The position numbers and the translations under genes are program-made. A model generated the notes under the pieces. That model was not told where the DNA came from. It was given only the letters and a program-made list of their open reading frames with translations, and did no database searches. DNA of 64,000 nucleotides from Pelargonium tetragonum (Eukaryota > Streptophyta > Magnoliopsida > Geraniales > Geraniaceae), in the NCBI GenBank assembly GCA_036897445.1, contig JAYMTL010000068.1, positions 35,681-99,680 on the forward strand. Direction: 5' to 3'. Shown here in pieces: positions 1 to 13,433 of the stretch (position 1 is its first letter; each line of letters begins with the position of its first letter).

Positions 1-1548
1 GAGTAACACCTGGATCTTGTACAAAAAATCTCAGGCTCCAAAAGGTAACTAGGAAATGTATAAAGGGACGAGTAAAATATTAGAACTTATCTGTCTGACA
101 TTTGTAGGAAAATCCGGTTTAAGTTGACAAAACCGATCTTATTTGAAAGAGTACAACTCTCGGGTTTTTCCGATAAGTTATTTCTTACTATAAAGCTCTA
201 AATTCATGTATGCCCCCTTATCAAAAAGCATAATGAAGGCCCTTCTTAAGGAATAGCAAAATAACTTTCCGTATAAATCAAGACAGAATACTTCTTATCG
301 GTATAAACTACTATTTGATCCTAAGGGACTCAGGCCCCATAGGTATTGCCTATTTACTTGGCTGGAAAACCTAGACTCTATTTTAGTGAAATTTGAATTC
401 GACCCTATCCCTAAAATCTCTTTATTTGGCTAAAAAACTTTCTTTTAGGTAATCCTTACTTAATAAAAGGATCCTTTCTTTACTCTCTTTGATCTGATTT
501 AAAGACCGGGGTTTTTTAAGTATACTTAGAATTACAGTGTTTATGCGACCTACCAGAATTCTTGTATCTAGAGCTTCTGTGTTTAGAGTTACCCGTTTCA
601 TTTCGAAATAAGTAGGTATCCAACCCTTAACTTCTTGCTTTGAGCCTTGAAGCCTAACCACTTTCATTATGAACAAGAAGCTCTTTAAATTTAAAGGTAA
701 AGTCAGAAGGCGCCCTTATGAATAGCATAAGCAAGATTTTATGATATACTTTTAGAAAGATTACTACAACCTTTGAATTGAAAAGAAAGTGAATTTACGT
801 GAGTATGAAGTACATTCGTCTATAAACGCCAGGAGTTTTAGTTCAAGCGATGATATTTTGGTATACCTATAAAATTCCTTGTATACATATTTGACACACT
901 TAGTACCTACTCTAAACCCCTAATTATGCCCAGCCATTGACTAGTAGATCTAGAGTTAAGAAACCCGTTTCCAAAGTATTCCCAAAATTTTTAGTTACAA
1001 GGTTCTTGAAGCAAGAGATTTGAAATTTCTTTTTTATTAATTGCATTACCTGGTCAGAACTATACCTAAGGGAAGTCCTATTTAATTTAAGAGTTGTACT
1101 CTATTTAAATAATTGGTTAAAAGCGCTCCTAATACCAAGCTAGTAGACTCGCTATGAAGGTTAACCTTGTTTGTTTAAAGTCTTTTTTCTTAGCGGCTCC
1201 TATACTTATACTAGTAAGCGACTCTTTTTTAAAAGGAACCCCGGTCATTTTTGGCTAAAAGAAAAGGGAAACGTTATACCACTTTCCTTTTCCTAAAGCT
1301 TCCTTTGCTTGAAAACGTGAATCTTTAGTGTTACTAACTAGTCAAAATGAGAATTTTTAGAATACCTGAAAGTTAAGGGAAACACTACCCTAAGCAGATT
1401 TTTCTTATTATCTTGTGTTGAACGTATTATGATAATACCCAACCAAGTAAGGGGCATCCTGTCAGGACAAAAGAAAATCCATTCTAGTTTAACTTAATAC
1501 ATCACACACCTTTATAAAAAGGGAATATCTAATACCGGATACCTGGGA

Positions 1549-1562
1549 ATCCCTACGGGGAT
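1549..1562. repeat. Hairpin with TACG tetraloop
   Basis: ATCCC, loop TACG, GGGAT form a 5-bp stem closed by C-G. As plus-strand RNA this is a cUACGg loop, a member of the very stable UNCG tetraloop class. Its core CCCTACGGGG recurs exactly at 31,974-31,983. A given 10-mer of this composition is expected about 0.01 times in the window, so the recurrence suggests a repeated element rather than chance. Function is unknown. Confidence 0.85.
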
Positions 1563-3568
1563 GGCGTTGTTAAGGTGTACCGAAAAAGGAAGCGTCGACT
1601 AAGACGGAAGGGTTCTTGATTTCATATCATAACTGGGCGATAGCTTCGATAACGTATTCTTCTACTTAAGTGAATTTTCAATTCTAAATTTCTACTTCTT
1701 TTTTCTTGGATTAGGAGTGAGGAGTCAAAACTAAATGCTTATAAAATTGTAAGAAAATTTTGGTTAAAAAGAGCAGGAACTACTTGCACGAATGCTTTGA
1801 GAGACCCCCTTTCTTAGCCTAATAAAGTGGCAAGTTGTATTTTTATCCAGCCTTTGCCAGATATGTAGGATGGGTCTCGACCTGGAGTCTGCTGCGGATT
1901 GTCAATTCTAAGAAAATACAGCATCGAGTGGAATTCACATGGTTTACGCTTCCCCTTTTTTGATCTTGTTCCATAAATCTCGTAAACGTAAATTAGAATC
2001 GCATATATATAATGACTTTTAAATCCTTAACCTTTTTTAATCTATAAGTTATTTTGTAGATTAACTTAGAGTGTGTTTTAACTTATGACATAGAAATGTT
2101 AAAGCATTACTGAAATGAGGGTGTGTACGTAAGCTTTTTTAGTTTAGTCTTCACTAGGTAGGCGTCGCTTACAGTACTTTTTTCATTTTTTTATTGGGAA
2201 ATAACAGCCTTAAACTTGGGAGCTCGCGATGCGAAGGCTTTTTTTATTACTCGCTTCTATTCCAGATATACTGAGCGCTATATCGAAAAGTGAGAACAAA
2301 GGTTAGCTACGCTACCTTATAAGTTTTAGCCTCTCATAAAACAAAGTCAATTTACTTTTTATAGAAATAGGGGATTCTCAAGATAGAAAGATAAGGGGCT
2401 ACCGCTTTAATGGATCCAGCGCACATATCTAAAAATCTTTTATAAAACCCGGAGTTTCCTATTGAAAGAGATACTTTGCCATATCTACGTACTTAAAAGT
2501 TAAGAATTCCTTGTAACTTGACTTAAGGCCCCGATGCTGTGTCTTATCATCTCGCTCTAGTAATAGAAAACTCCTAGCTCAAACCTATGGAAGACCCTAA
2601 AAAACGACTGGTTAGCTACACAATTCTTCTAAAGTATGCCCTCCTAATGGGTCAAAACTAGATCCACTTCGATCACTAAAGCTCTCTTAAGCACTTTCCA
2701 GTATTTAGACCCGTATTTAGATACTCTAAAAATTTGAATATGATATTGATGAAACCTTTCTGATAGGGACTCGGCACCATGTAATTATACTAATGCACTT
2801 TCTCTATAGGTAACCTTTAACCTAGAAATTGGGGAGTTATCTTTCTTCGTAAAAGGGGCCCTGCTAGTGACCGAATTCCTCCTTTTTAACTGGTAGTTCT
2901 TAAAATACGGAATCTAGTCTTAAGAGACTCCTATTTGTTTTAGATATGCTAAGAACTTACTTTATACTAAAACTGACTTTTATAAGACTCCGCGTATTCC
3001 TTTAGACTTGAGTAAAAACTCTTTTTTAGGACCCTGTTTACTAAACGCCTTAGAATAAAGATTTTACTCGCTTAAAGCTTGCTTTTTTAATTGCGATTGC
3101 GGGATTTGAAGGAAAGAAATTCTTGTTATTAGTGTTTTGAGATCCCCTTTGTGTAGTACATTTTATTAAATTATATAAAGAAAAAGCAAGGCATAAACCC
3201 TTTGGTAGGTAGTAAGAAATTTACATAAGTATTTAGGCTGCGGGTAATACTCTTATTGTATAGAGTCCTTGCTTTCCTAAGTCTTTATGTACTCAAACAG
3301 GGGGCTTATTAGACTCCTTTGCCGTATTTCTGTAACTGGTGGCTTATAAAAAAGGTTGTGGAGAAACCTATTGTGATCCTTTTAACTCTCCTAGTCCAGA
3401 AGAACTCAAATCCTTCTAATGTTTGTTAAGTAGTGGTCCCTGACTCAAGATCCGAGAATATATAAACTAGCGGATACTCTGATGCAAAAAAGTCGCCGCA
3501 CAAGTAGGTATCGTACTCTATTATTGTACTCCTGATGAGACGCCCGCCGTTGGTTTTAACCGGGGATG

Positions 3569-3578
3569 CCCTTAAGGG
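3569..3578. repeat. CCCTTAAGGG palindrome, copy 1
   Basis: A perfect 10-bp palindrome. The same word occurs at 4422-4431 and 36,940-36,949. About 0.02 copies are expected by chance. It lies a few bases after a GGTTTTAACC inverted repeat (3552-3561), so two small stems sit side by side. Confidence 0.85.
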
Positions 3579-4421
3579 ATTCTTTGAAGCAAAGCTAACT
3601 TTAATTCGTAATTTTGAGTTTTAGTAGGAGCACTACTTTGGATGGTATTGCTTGGTCTATATTAATTAGGATATCTACATTTGCCAATTAGATCAAAAAA
3701 TTTCTATACAAACTCTAGTTACCCCTTTCAAATAGTAAGATTTTTTGCAATTCATGACACGGGGTTTGGTTTTATTGCCCTCTGTAAATGAAATTTATCA
3801 GTACCCATATGCTGATTATGAATTTTGTATATTAAGAATAAGCTTTCAACTCCAGCTATAGCTGTCCCATAAGCAGAAGATGTCAAGGGAAAGAAAGATA
3901 TAGCGCGAATTTTATAAGTTTTACTTTACTACATTTAGTCTAATACATACATGAAATTAAAAGCAACGTATCCGAATGGCCCCTCTTCTGTAGATAATAC
4001 GTAATTTATTTGAAAGTCTTATCACAAGGTAAACTCTAAGGGTAATACATGCCTGGTCAATTCTTACTACCTACTAGAGAGGTTTTCTAAATCGGAATCG
4101 CGTCTTTTAGGAAAGTTCTATATACTAGACTTCTACTTTTTTATATATTACAATACCTATAAAGGTAAATTGCAAAAATTTAAATAGGGAACAAAATCTG
4201 TCGGTTAGCCAACCTCCTAAGAGGTTTTTATTTGTATAAAATAAAGCTGTAACTTCAATCTAGTAATAAAAAGGGGAAAACCTAATATCTATTCTTAGAG
4301 GGTATCCCTGCCCGGTTAGATAAATGGAATAACCCAAACACGTGTTTAATAAGAGTAACTCCATTACAAAGTTTACCTGAGTGAGCAAGAGATTATAAAA
4401 TTCCAGGTTAATCCAGGAGTC

Positions 4422-4431
4422 CCCTTAAGGG
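4422..4431. repeat. CCCTTAAGGG palindrome, copy 2
   Basis: Exact copy of the palindromes at 3569 and 36,940, here preceded by AGGAGTC and an extra C. Surrounding sequence is not otherwise alike, so the shared unit seems to be the palindrome itself. Confidence 0.85.
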
Positions 4432-5245
4432 TAAAAGAATTTTCTCTATCTTCTAAATAACATGAAAGACCGATTAACAATAAAAAGCCAGAACTTTAGG
4501 AGTATTCAGAGTCGAAAACTTTCTTTAGCTTTCTTAAGGCAAACGCACCCAGTTTATCTTAAAGATTTTTGGGGTTATTGACTCTGTACAATTAAAGCTC
4601 TTAGCTCTGTAGTAAGGGAATATGAAAAATCTAAAGCAACCCCTAATTTAACTTGGTGTGTCAAATAAAGAAATTTCTATAAATCAATACACATTCCCTA
4701 TTTTAGGAGCTCTCTTAACATCAGGAAAAAAAACCAATAGTAGTACGGGTTACCCTTCAGCACGTTAAGGTCATAGTTTATTATATTAGCCTATTCCCAG
4801 CCATTTAAATTAACAGAAGTTTTTCCTTAATCAAAAATTTTCATTTAATTAAAACCTATCAAACTCTTTGCTTATATAGATGCTTTATTTCTTTAGTTTT
4901 TCAAAAGCAAAAGGCAATGAGATACTCCTTAGAAAACCCATAATACTACAGGGAGCCCTTGAATTTACCGAGCTGCAAATCCTTATTTACTCCTGGTTTA
5001 TAACATTTTTAAGTTTTTACTGCTTTTAATATACTTTTTAGTTTACCCACCTACCCGTAAGTCTTTGCAAAGCGCATTCATAAAAAAAAAGTAAACGAAA
5101 GTATATTACTCAGATTCTATTCTATATATCATTTAAAGGTCTTTGCCTATACAAGATCAGCCACTACCTTTTTTCTTCATATCTTATTAATTTCAAGGAT
5201 TGCTAAGGGGAGTCTACCTCAAAAAATCTTGTTTAAATCTTGCTG

Positions 5246-5261
5246 CACAGACAAGGTGCTT
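5246..5261 (+). repeat. 16-bp direct repeat, copy A
   Basis: CACAGACAAGGTGCTT is identical to 56,563-56,578, 51 kb away in the same orientation. Two or three 16-base matches are expected by chance in a window this size. This one has 50% G+C, so it is rarer than average. Confidence 0.7.
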
Positions 5262-8200
5262 CTAAAAGCGAGAAGTATTAAAACTAACTAAACCTCTTTC
5301 GAAAGGGGACCCTAAAAAATGCACGTATATATTACCCCTTATTTAACTACGAATACAAAGTTTTTAGTAGGAGTTTTTGGTTATAAAAAGTCTTAAAGAG
5401 CCCTTGTAATCGCTCTTTAGGAATTCCTTGTTCGTGTTTATTTTACTGGACCAGAATAAATAGGGAACTACTTCTAAAATTCTTTATGCAGGATACAGGC
5501 ACAAATATTCGTACGTTAAAACGGGTACCTTTCGAGAGTTAGGTCTATGGGTCAATGCGAGTCTGGTTTTAATAGCTTTTGTCAAATAGTACGAGAATTA
5601 CAAATTATAAAGTTAAGGACTCTTAGAAACTTGTTTTTTAATATATTTAGGACTGGTAAATCTACTTCAGTCGCTGTCAAGAATAAGAAGACTTTAATAA
5701 AAGCGAATAGCCAAGCATCGGTTAAGGGCCCTATCAGTAACAAGGCTCTTTCCTAATGAAACCTACAACGATACTAGATTTAAACCTACGCATTCTAATT
5801 AGAAACTTAAAAAATCAAAAGATTACTGCTTTAAAGTTTGGTGCGAGCCAGCTCTACTTTACGGTATTCTTAAAAGAAAGTAATTTACGACCCCTAACCC
5901 CTTTAGTTTTATTCTAAAAAAGAGTCCTGATGTAGGAGCTTGTAATACCCTGTGCGTCACTCTCAACTTTTTCCCTGCTGGAATCAATTCAAATAAAAAA
6001 CTTCAAAGACAAAGTAAGAACTAGTTATAGATTTTTAGCACTCTCAGTAAAAAATTTCTCTTTAATATCCTATAACATTTAGATTTAGGGCAACCCCTTC
6101 TCTTCTATATTTCTCCTGCCTGAATCTTTTTCTTCCTTGTAACTTAAAAAAGGAAAATAACTTAGATAGACTTTAATTATGTCTCTAGTTAATAATTAAG
6201 AAATAGGTTTTATTACATACTGTTAACTGTTGAAGTTATAAGAACTCCACCGAACAAGGGGCCCTAGTTTACCAGAGTGTTAAAGGTTCGATCGAAAAGT
6301 AAGGGGTATAGTGCAGGGCCTGGAGTTTTTTTTTACTTAGAGCCTCCCTTTAAGACTTTAAGAGTGGTGTGGGAGTATATAAAAATGCAGTCTCGCAGTA
6401 TCTTGGTTTCTTCTTAATGGGGGAGCGCTCTTCCTTACTTCGAGACCCTTTTTCGTTAAAAGTTAGTAATCTAATCCCTTACTATACAATTCAATAGACG
6501 GCGCACCAAGCGGCACAAATATTCTGTGCCCTTTATTTATAAGGGTACTTGCTAAAGGTTAAGTCTTATATCCTCTCTTATTACATAAAAGCTCTGGCAT
6601 ACCTATAAACCTTTATACAAATGAAACAAAAAGAAGGAAATTCTAGAACTAACGAGCTTTCTCACTACAGTGCCTGTCATATTGATAGTGCAATTAATAA
6701 TTTATCTACCCAACGAGTATCCTTTCTATCGAAATACACCGGTCAGTGCGCGCATAAACCCTAAAATTCTTTCCTTATTATTTACCTCTATTTTTATTAT
6801 TAAAAAAAAAGCTTTTAGTTTCAGTAGAATAAGCAAGATTCAAGCCTCTATTCGTGATCCGGGAAAGAGAAAGAAGGCTTGTTTATTAAAAGCCTTTCCA
6901 TTTCCTTCCACGAGAAAGGACTTTTGCAGTTAAGCGATATTTACAAGGTTTTATATCAGAAAAAGTCGCCCGTTTAGCCTCTTATACCTCTAACTCCAAA
7001 CGACTTCTTCTAATAGGCAGAAGCTAGAAATATAGATTTGACTTAATTAGATTCACTTGAATAAGCGGCCTCTGGGTTTTAGTGTAGCGGGAGATCCTTG
7101 GGTGTAAAAAAGAGAGTCTTGCTCTTAGGAAAGAAGGTTTTTCTATATAACCTTATAGTCTGGCTGTAGCCAAGGTTAAAGGCTCTAATATTTATATATT
7201 TTGGAATATTAAAGTGACCCTCAAAGCTTGGAAAAGTTTGCTTACTGATTTGCGTAGTTAAGCTCGTAAAGACATTAAAAATCCTTTATATATACCCTAT
7301 GCTTTTATCTTATTTAAGCAGAGATTCTTGTGTTCAAGAGGATTCTAGCCCCCTCTTTTTTTTTCAAAAATTTAGAATCTCTTGCCAATGGAATGGGTTA
7401 CACTCTTTTTTACATTTTTTCTAAAGCTCCGGGGCGCGCAGTAGCTCTATTTTTAGGCTTATCCTCTGCCAAAAGAAAGTAGGAAATTAACTTTCTAATA
7501 CGAGGAAGTCAAAATTCAATATTAATAGAAAAGTTCCGCGCGAGCATTCCTAATTTATAGCATTAATACTACTTAGGAGTATCTAATGGACTGCAATCCG
7601 AGGATACAAAAAACGCTTACACTTCTGCTTGTTCAGAAATTCGGGAGTATTTGAACCGCGGTCGCTAAAAAGCTAAAGGCAATGGTAACACAGGATGGAT
7701 CCTTTTACTAACAGAGGGGAACTTTAGGAGCTTTTTTATGCTTAAGGCTGCTCTTTGTGTACAAGAGATTTTGAAAAGGATATATGCTCGGATTTTCTAT
7801 AAGATTACTAACCCGCAAGCAAGACTTTTATTATTTAAAGGGAACTTTTTAGTTTTCTGTTTTATTTATCCGGAAGAGCATTCATTTAGAGACTCCTTAC
7901 TCTTAAGGGATTTCCTAATTTAGTGTAGCTCAAAAATTAACATTATACCGAGAAGCTGCATTTTATTGTTACACATGTAAGGCTTAACTCCGACACAGGA
8001 GTCCCTTTTCCTTGAGGTATTGCACAAAATTTAGGTTTTACGGATAGGTATGCTTATCTCTCAACCCTTTTTCAGTAAAAAGCACTATTCCCTCGGTTTA
8101 TACTTAGGGAACTTCAAAATCTGCGCTATATTTTGGGGGTCTAATTTGTATATCTATTTCCTGCTTGAGCTTTATAGTCTCCTGTAGGAAGCTCTTTACC

Positions 8201-8774
8201 AATTAACTTGTAGGCTCTAGGGTTAATCTATCAAGGAGCTTTCTTAGCAGGCTGCATTATCGCACTAACATATATCACTAAGAGGATCCTCCTATTCTAC
8301 ATCATTAATACACGAAAATTCTTAACCAGTTAAAAAGCTAGACCCCTTTTAATTCATATCTAAAACTTATAAAAAGTTTGCATTTGATGGTCCGGTACTG
8401 TCTAGTCCTCTCTTTAATTCTACGAGTATGGATTTCTTTTATGCTAGGATTCCCCAAGTAATCATCATCATCAACTTTTAATAGATCCAGCTCCAAAATA
8501 CGGAAACTCCGGAATCCCTTTTATTTAACTTCGCTTTCATGTAAGTGGAGTCTAGTCAGTTAAGAAAATCCATTACTATTCCTTTATTTACAAAAACTAT
8601 AAGATATTACCTTTCTTTTTCAAACCCGATAATTAGAAATCCTCAATACGGTGGATATTTTTAAGTTATATAGTGATAGGCTCTGCTATTTTCGAGAAGA
8701 AGATGACAAAACCCTATGAATTTAACCCAGATATGGAATATCCAGAAAGGCCTTCAGAGCATTAAAAGATCCAG

Positions 8775-8797
8775 TACTGTGACCTTTATTCACAGTA
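8775..8797. repeat. Hairpin, 8-bp stem and 7-nt loop
   Basis: TACTGTGA and TCACAGTA form a perfect 8-bp stem around the loop CCTTTAT. It is not followed by a T run, so it does not look like an intrinsic terminator. No adjacent gene gives it context. Confidence 0.85.
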
Positions 8798-11142
8798 AGC
8801 CCTCGAAGAAGTTCTAGTTTCTTTGTAAAGTAAACAAGGGCTAAATATTCTACAAAAGAAAGATTTTTTTAACTAGAAAAAAGGAGTTAAATAGCGAGGG
8901 ACTTTTAAGGAGACCTATCTCTTATCTCATAAATCAGGCAACTTAAATTAGAAAATTCTATTATACCTTACGTAAACAACAACCTTTATTTATTTTAACT
9001 GCTTTGATAAAACACAAAAGAAAAGGTTAGGTTTTACTTTTCTTATAACAAATCTTTACTACTAAACTTTTTAAGTACGCGGAAGTTATCGCACAATCCC
9101 TTATTACTTAATTCGAAAAGGATACGTAAAGCAGGAACTACAATCCATATGACAAACATAGACTAGAGGACCTTGCACTTAAATATTCTAAAACTTGTAT
9201 TGCTGCTAAAGTTATGACCTCACAATTAAGTAATAAAGCTCTGCCTGGGGGCTGCTGCAAAAGGATACTTTTTAAGGACCTTCCCTGCCTATCTTCAAAA
9301 TGAAAGGGGTTTCTTCTAAATTTCTAATTCTTAGTACTCCGTTCCTTATGAAACTTTACCGTTCTTGGTAAATTCGGAAATTCCTTTACGGATTCCTTTT
9401 CCTCGGATTAGGGGTCCCAGAGTTCCCCTAACAGCTGGTTAGCTCTTAGCGGTGAAACTACAAATATTCTTAGTCATGCGCTTTAGCTACTTAAGTCCTT
9501 CCCTTCTGTAAGAGGTCATTACAAAAGAGATAAAACTAAGATGAAGTCACTAAGGGATAAATTAAACGAATCAGATAGGTAAACTTTCGGATCCAACCTT
9601 ATCATATTTTAGGTGCCCGCTATAAAACAGCAACCCCTGTAAGAGAGTATTAGCCTCTATAAATTAAAGTAAAAGAAATTCCCTTGTACAAGGTTCTCCT
9701 ATAAATTAGTTAAGGAATTCTCCACACTCCTCCATATTCCGAGGTAAGCTCTAAAAAAGGAATGTCCTGTGGCAGCGTCTATCTATATATTTTATGAACA
9801 GGTTATTGATTCAAAGTAACTGATACTAACAAAACTCAAAATTTTTCTTTTTATGGACCTCTACCAAAAAGTTAACTTTCCTTTATATGAACTTAGAATT
9901 TCTAGATAGTTGATATTTAAGTTAAATTAAATATATCAAGCAAGGGGCTAATAAAAGAGACTGATGGCCTAGCCTGGATGCCCTGTTTAGAATCTACTAG
10001 GAAAGTTATATACTACAAATTCTTTGAGTTCCTCTTACTATAATGATAATGAAATTTTTCCAGTGCCTCTATTTCATGTCATGATCAGGACAAAGAATTT
10101 CATGAATTTGTAGTTTCTTATTGATTGTAAGACATTTTGGAAAAAGTTTATTCGTTTTCAAGTCTCTAGTTTCTCCTGTAGGGTTGGTGAAGTTCCTATA
10201 GTAGAAATAGGAGAGTTGTGTACGGAAATTCCTATGCGGCTAAAGAGTTTCTATTATATACAGTGTAGTTGAAAAGGTATAAATATTGTAATTTAGTTTT
10301 AGGGTTCTTTTTCTGGGAGACACCGCCTTATATTTTACTACAAATGGACTTGCATTCTTATTAGAATCCCGCAGTACGAAATCCTTTTAAAATCCACTAA
10401 GAGAACTCTGATTTATAAAAGACTCACTAACTAATTATTGAACTATGAACTAGCAGAATTAAGTAATTGATTATTATAAGCTCTTTTCACACTATAAAAA
10501 GTGCAAAATATTAAGGAATAAGTACCTAGTATAACTCTATACATACCTTTAGATACAATATATAACTTTCTACTAAATCTAAAGAGCCCACATTCCTAGG
10601 AGCTCTACTTGCATTCTGTAGCCCTTTCTTAACTAAAGCGCTTCAACTATACCGGGTTTCCTTTGAGCTATAGCTGTTGTCTTATAACCTATACTTACCA
10701 ATACTTGTAGCTACTCTATTCCTCATCTGAGTTTTAGATCCCTATGAACTTAAGCCCCAGGAATAGAAAAATCAAACCCCTTCCCTTTATAAAATCTCCT
10801 TTTCTTTTTAGATTCACAACTGAAACCCTTTAATTACATTACCTGTTACTCATTTTGTAATTTAATGAGACCTTCCAAGCTACAAAAAAAGTAAGGTAAC
10901 TACAGCAACAAAAATCCCGAAATACGCAGGCTCGAATACCATAAATACAAAAAAATTCTTTGTTCTAATAATTTTAGTGCAGAGTCTCGCAAAAAACCTC
11001 GACCTTTAAAAATAATGCAAGAACACTTGTAACTCCGTCTACAGTTCCGCCAGTAGCATAAAACTTTGATATGGCCGTTCCCTCTATTTTTTTATAACGT
11101 TTGTGTAAAAGTATGCCTTGGATATTAAATTATAGCTTAATT

Positions 11143-11151
11143 GGGGTCCCC
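11143..11151. repeat. GGGGTCCCC hairpin core
   Basis: Four-base GC arms around a single T, set in A+T-rich DNA. It is one of the strongest members of the dispersed GGG(N)CCC family. The others of similar strength are 39,044-39,054 and 40,593-40,603. Confidence 0.85.
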
Positions 11152-12590
11152 TTTCTAGGAGCCGTTTTTAAGGTACTAATAAAAGAGCGAAGGGTTTTTA
11201 ACTAACCAAAGAAAACGAACTTATAATTAAAATAGAACAGGCCGGGAGTTTAGAACGAAAGAGGATTTTTAAGGTATTCCTGACTGCATTTGCTGATAGT
11301 ACAAGATTAGTCCTAACTTTCTCAATAACTTATATTGGGGAGTCCCGCGTTGACTTTTATGACTCGGTTTTCTATTAAGTGGCAGAAAAAGTCTTCTCAG
11401 GAAAATTGCCGGGGTGCACCTCGACTTATAAAAAGTGGATAACCTAATAATGAAGGCGTAGTTTTGGAAAATCAGAGGCATTTAGTTCACATGGGTAATA
11501 AAAAGCCTCCTTAATTTGTGCTTTTCATTTTAAAAGGAAGTCCTTTACCGAGTTTAAGATACAAAAAGTACTCTACTAACACTATAATAAAGAGAAAAAG
11601 TCCTGTGGGGGATCTCTTTACTAAAAAGAATTCTTACGAAGGAGTTCTTACCCTTATACTACTTAGATCTTCCCTATTCATTAACAAATTCCTTTAAATA
11701 AACCTTTTTATCGCTTTAACTAAGGGAAGTCTCCCTTTTGTTGTAAGCCTTTCCTATTTATTCCTTGTGATTCTAAGCTAAAGTTTACAAATTTCTTTAA
11801 CCTTGTGTTAATTTAGGCATATGCACAAAGAACTCTTCTAATCTAAGGACCTTATTCCACATATTTTGAGTGAGAAAGCTTGTTAAGGATATGGGTTTTA
11901 GTTTTTTCAGAGGAACTCCTTTGACCTTTCACTGTTCCAGGGGGGCTTATTACAGATTCAGAAAGAGGAGTAGGCGCCCGCAGGGTAACACATGTCTGGA
12001 AACCTTAACAGAAGCTCTTTTGATATGTCATAAGGAAGGGGAATGCTCTTTATATCCTAAAAAGAGACCCCCTATAATTAACATTAATCGGTCAAAAGTA
12101 TCTTGACTTGAGGAAAGAAAGAGCTCTTAATATATTATAGATAGTACTTCTCAAAATTAATACTTAAAGCAAGCCTCCTCATAACTTTACCCCAGGGGTC
12201 CTTCTTTCTTAAACCTCTTAACCGCACTAAAAACTAGCTTACTGAAATCCGGGGAATACACTACTCCTTTAAGAAACTCCCTTCATATTTTTCTCGCTTT
12301 AAAGTAACAAGGGTTTAAGTCCTCCCCTTTTAGCCTTAGTTTCATAGAACTTCTCATACAGATTAGTCAAAACTTGTTGTACTTAGTAAGCCCTCTAAAG
12401 GAGCCTTGTAGAATTCATCATTACTATAAACTAAGGAATAAAGAAACACCTTTGTCTTATTATTCCTCGAAGTTTAACTGAAACTTCCTTTTAATATCCA
12501 CGTATAGCTAACCAGCTTTCTACTCTAATATATCTAATTACCTTTAATCCAGAACTGAAAAGAAGAATTCCTTTAACTTCGTTACCTTGT

Positions 12591-12606
12591 TACTTTCCTA
12601 CTTTCC
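12591..12606 (+). repeat. Tandem duplication of an 8-mer
   Basis: TACTTTCC is repeated twice without a gap in a pyrimidine-rich stretch. It looks like a small slippage duplication. Confidence 0.85.
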
Positions 12607-13338
12607 TCGATTAGAAAGGCAGGAAAAAGCAAACCTCCCTTAGTTAGTTCTATATACTCTTGTACTTACTCTTCCTACACTAATAAGAACCCTTTCTTAT
12701 TAGGAACTATACCCCTATTCTTTACTAAATTCGTCTATTTCCAGGTCTTCTAACATTTTTATGGAATTAGGTACATAAAATACATAACATAAAAACAGAG
12801 TTCCCCTTTAAGAATGTCCCTATTATTTTCGTTTAGATCTAGAGTTTAATTAGAAGAGTTTTCCTTAATTAACGGAACTCTATCCCCTGCATAGGACTTT
12901 TTCTTTGTGTTTTATACTTGCTTTTCAGATATTTTAAGAATACGTACGCCAAGGTTTCTCTTATAGGGGAATACCTGACAAGATTAAGACTCAACTCTCA
13001 CTATGGGTTATAACCTCTGGGAATGCTCTTTGGCAACTAAGTTTTGCCTTAAAATTCTTAGAAAGGCTCTTCCAATCCCTTAAATGAGTTATCTGCTTCT
13101 ACTCTCTAGTGGGAAACCCAATATATTGACTAAAGTTCTCTGGAACTTACCCTCTTTTCTAAAAGGGCCCAATTTCACTGCGACAGAATCCCCTACTTAC
13201 CCTCAAAACCCCTTCTTGATATTGACTTACTTATTCTGTAGTGTAGAAAATAGCCCTCTTTTTACTTTTATAATGAGCTATAATACCCCTCGCACTTAGA
13301 CGAGTAATAGGGATACCCACAGGAGGAGTACTTATGGC

Positions 13339-13433
13339 TTGTTTTTAGGGTTATTGTATTATTTTTAAATAAAGTAGTTATAGAAGTATAGTATATAGTA
13401 GAATAATAATATTAGTTATATTTGTTTTATTGT
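13339..13433 (+). other. 95-nt tract with no cytosine
   Basis: The plus strand has not one C across 95 bases, from just after GGCTT to TTTATTGT. With 17.5% C, a run this long is expected well under once in a thousand such windows. It directly follows a stretch where C outnumbers G two to one, so the strand bias flips here. The tract is made of short A, T and G words, with repeated TAGTATA- and TTAGTTATA-like pieces. No open frame crosses it. It could be a degenerate simple repeat or a strand-asymmetry boundary. Confidence 0.9.

Larger units (their letters stand above)
1..10499. other. Non-coding stretch, no gene recognised
   Basis: No frame here exceeds 87 codons, and none of the short frames (422-676 minus, 5547-5756, 6670-6933 and 7738-7923 plus) encodes anything I recognise. 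They are scattered in strand and frame, have no ribosome-binding context, and are no longer than chance predicts at about 35% G+C. I saw no rRNA or tRNA core. The stretch does hold short self-complementary elements listed separately (1549, 3569, 4422, 8775), GGGCCC or GGGACCC cores at 2856, 5306, 5726, 6259 and 9412, and a 14-bp A+T palindrome CTTTAAATTTAAAG at 683-696. It is most likely intergenic DNA of a eukaryotic genome or organelle. Confidence 0.6.
10500..13338. other. C-rich, G-poor plus strand, no gene
   Basis: No gene is recognised. Hand counts give C 137 and G 68 over 12,181-12,780, and C 84 and G 40 over 10,501-10,860. The bias is interrupted near 11.28-11.40 kb, where G and C are equal. 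Three short frames (11269-11481 minus, 11870-12106 and 13084-13299 plus) have no recognisable product. A nine-base hairpin core GGGGTCCCC lies at 11,143-11,151 and an 8-bp tandem duplication TACTTTCC lies at 12,591-12,606. The asymmetry ends abruptly at the C-free tract that follows. Confidence 0.6.

Noticed and set aside
125-160. TTGACA-like promoter elements, here and elsewhere
   Set aside because: Such words are frequent in A+T-rich DNA. There is no paired -10 element with correct spacing next to a gene.
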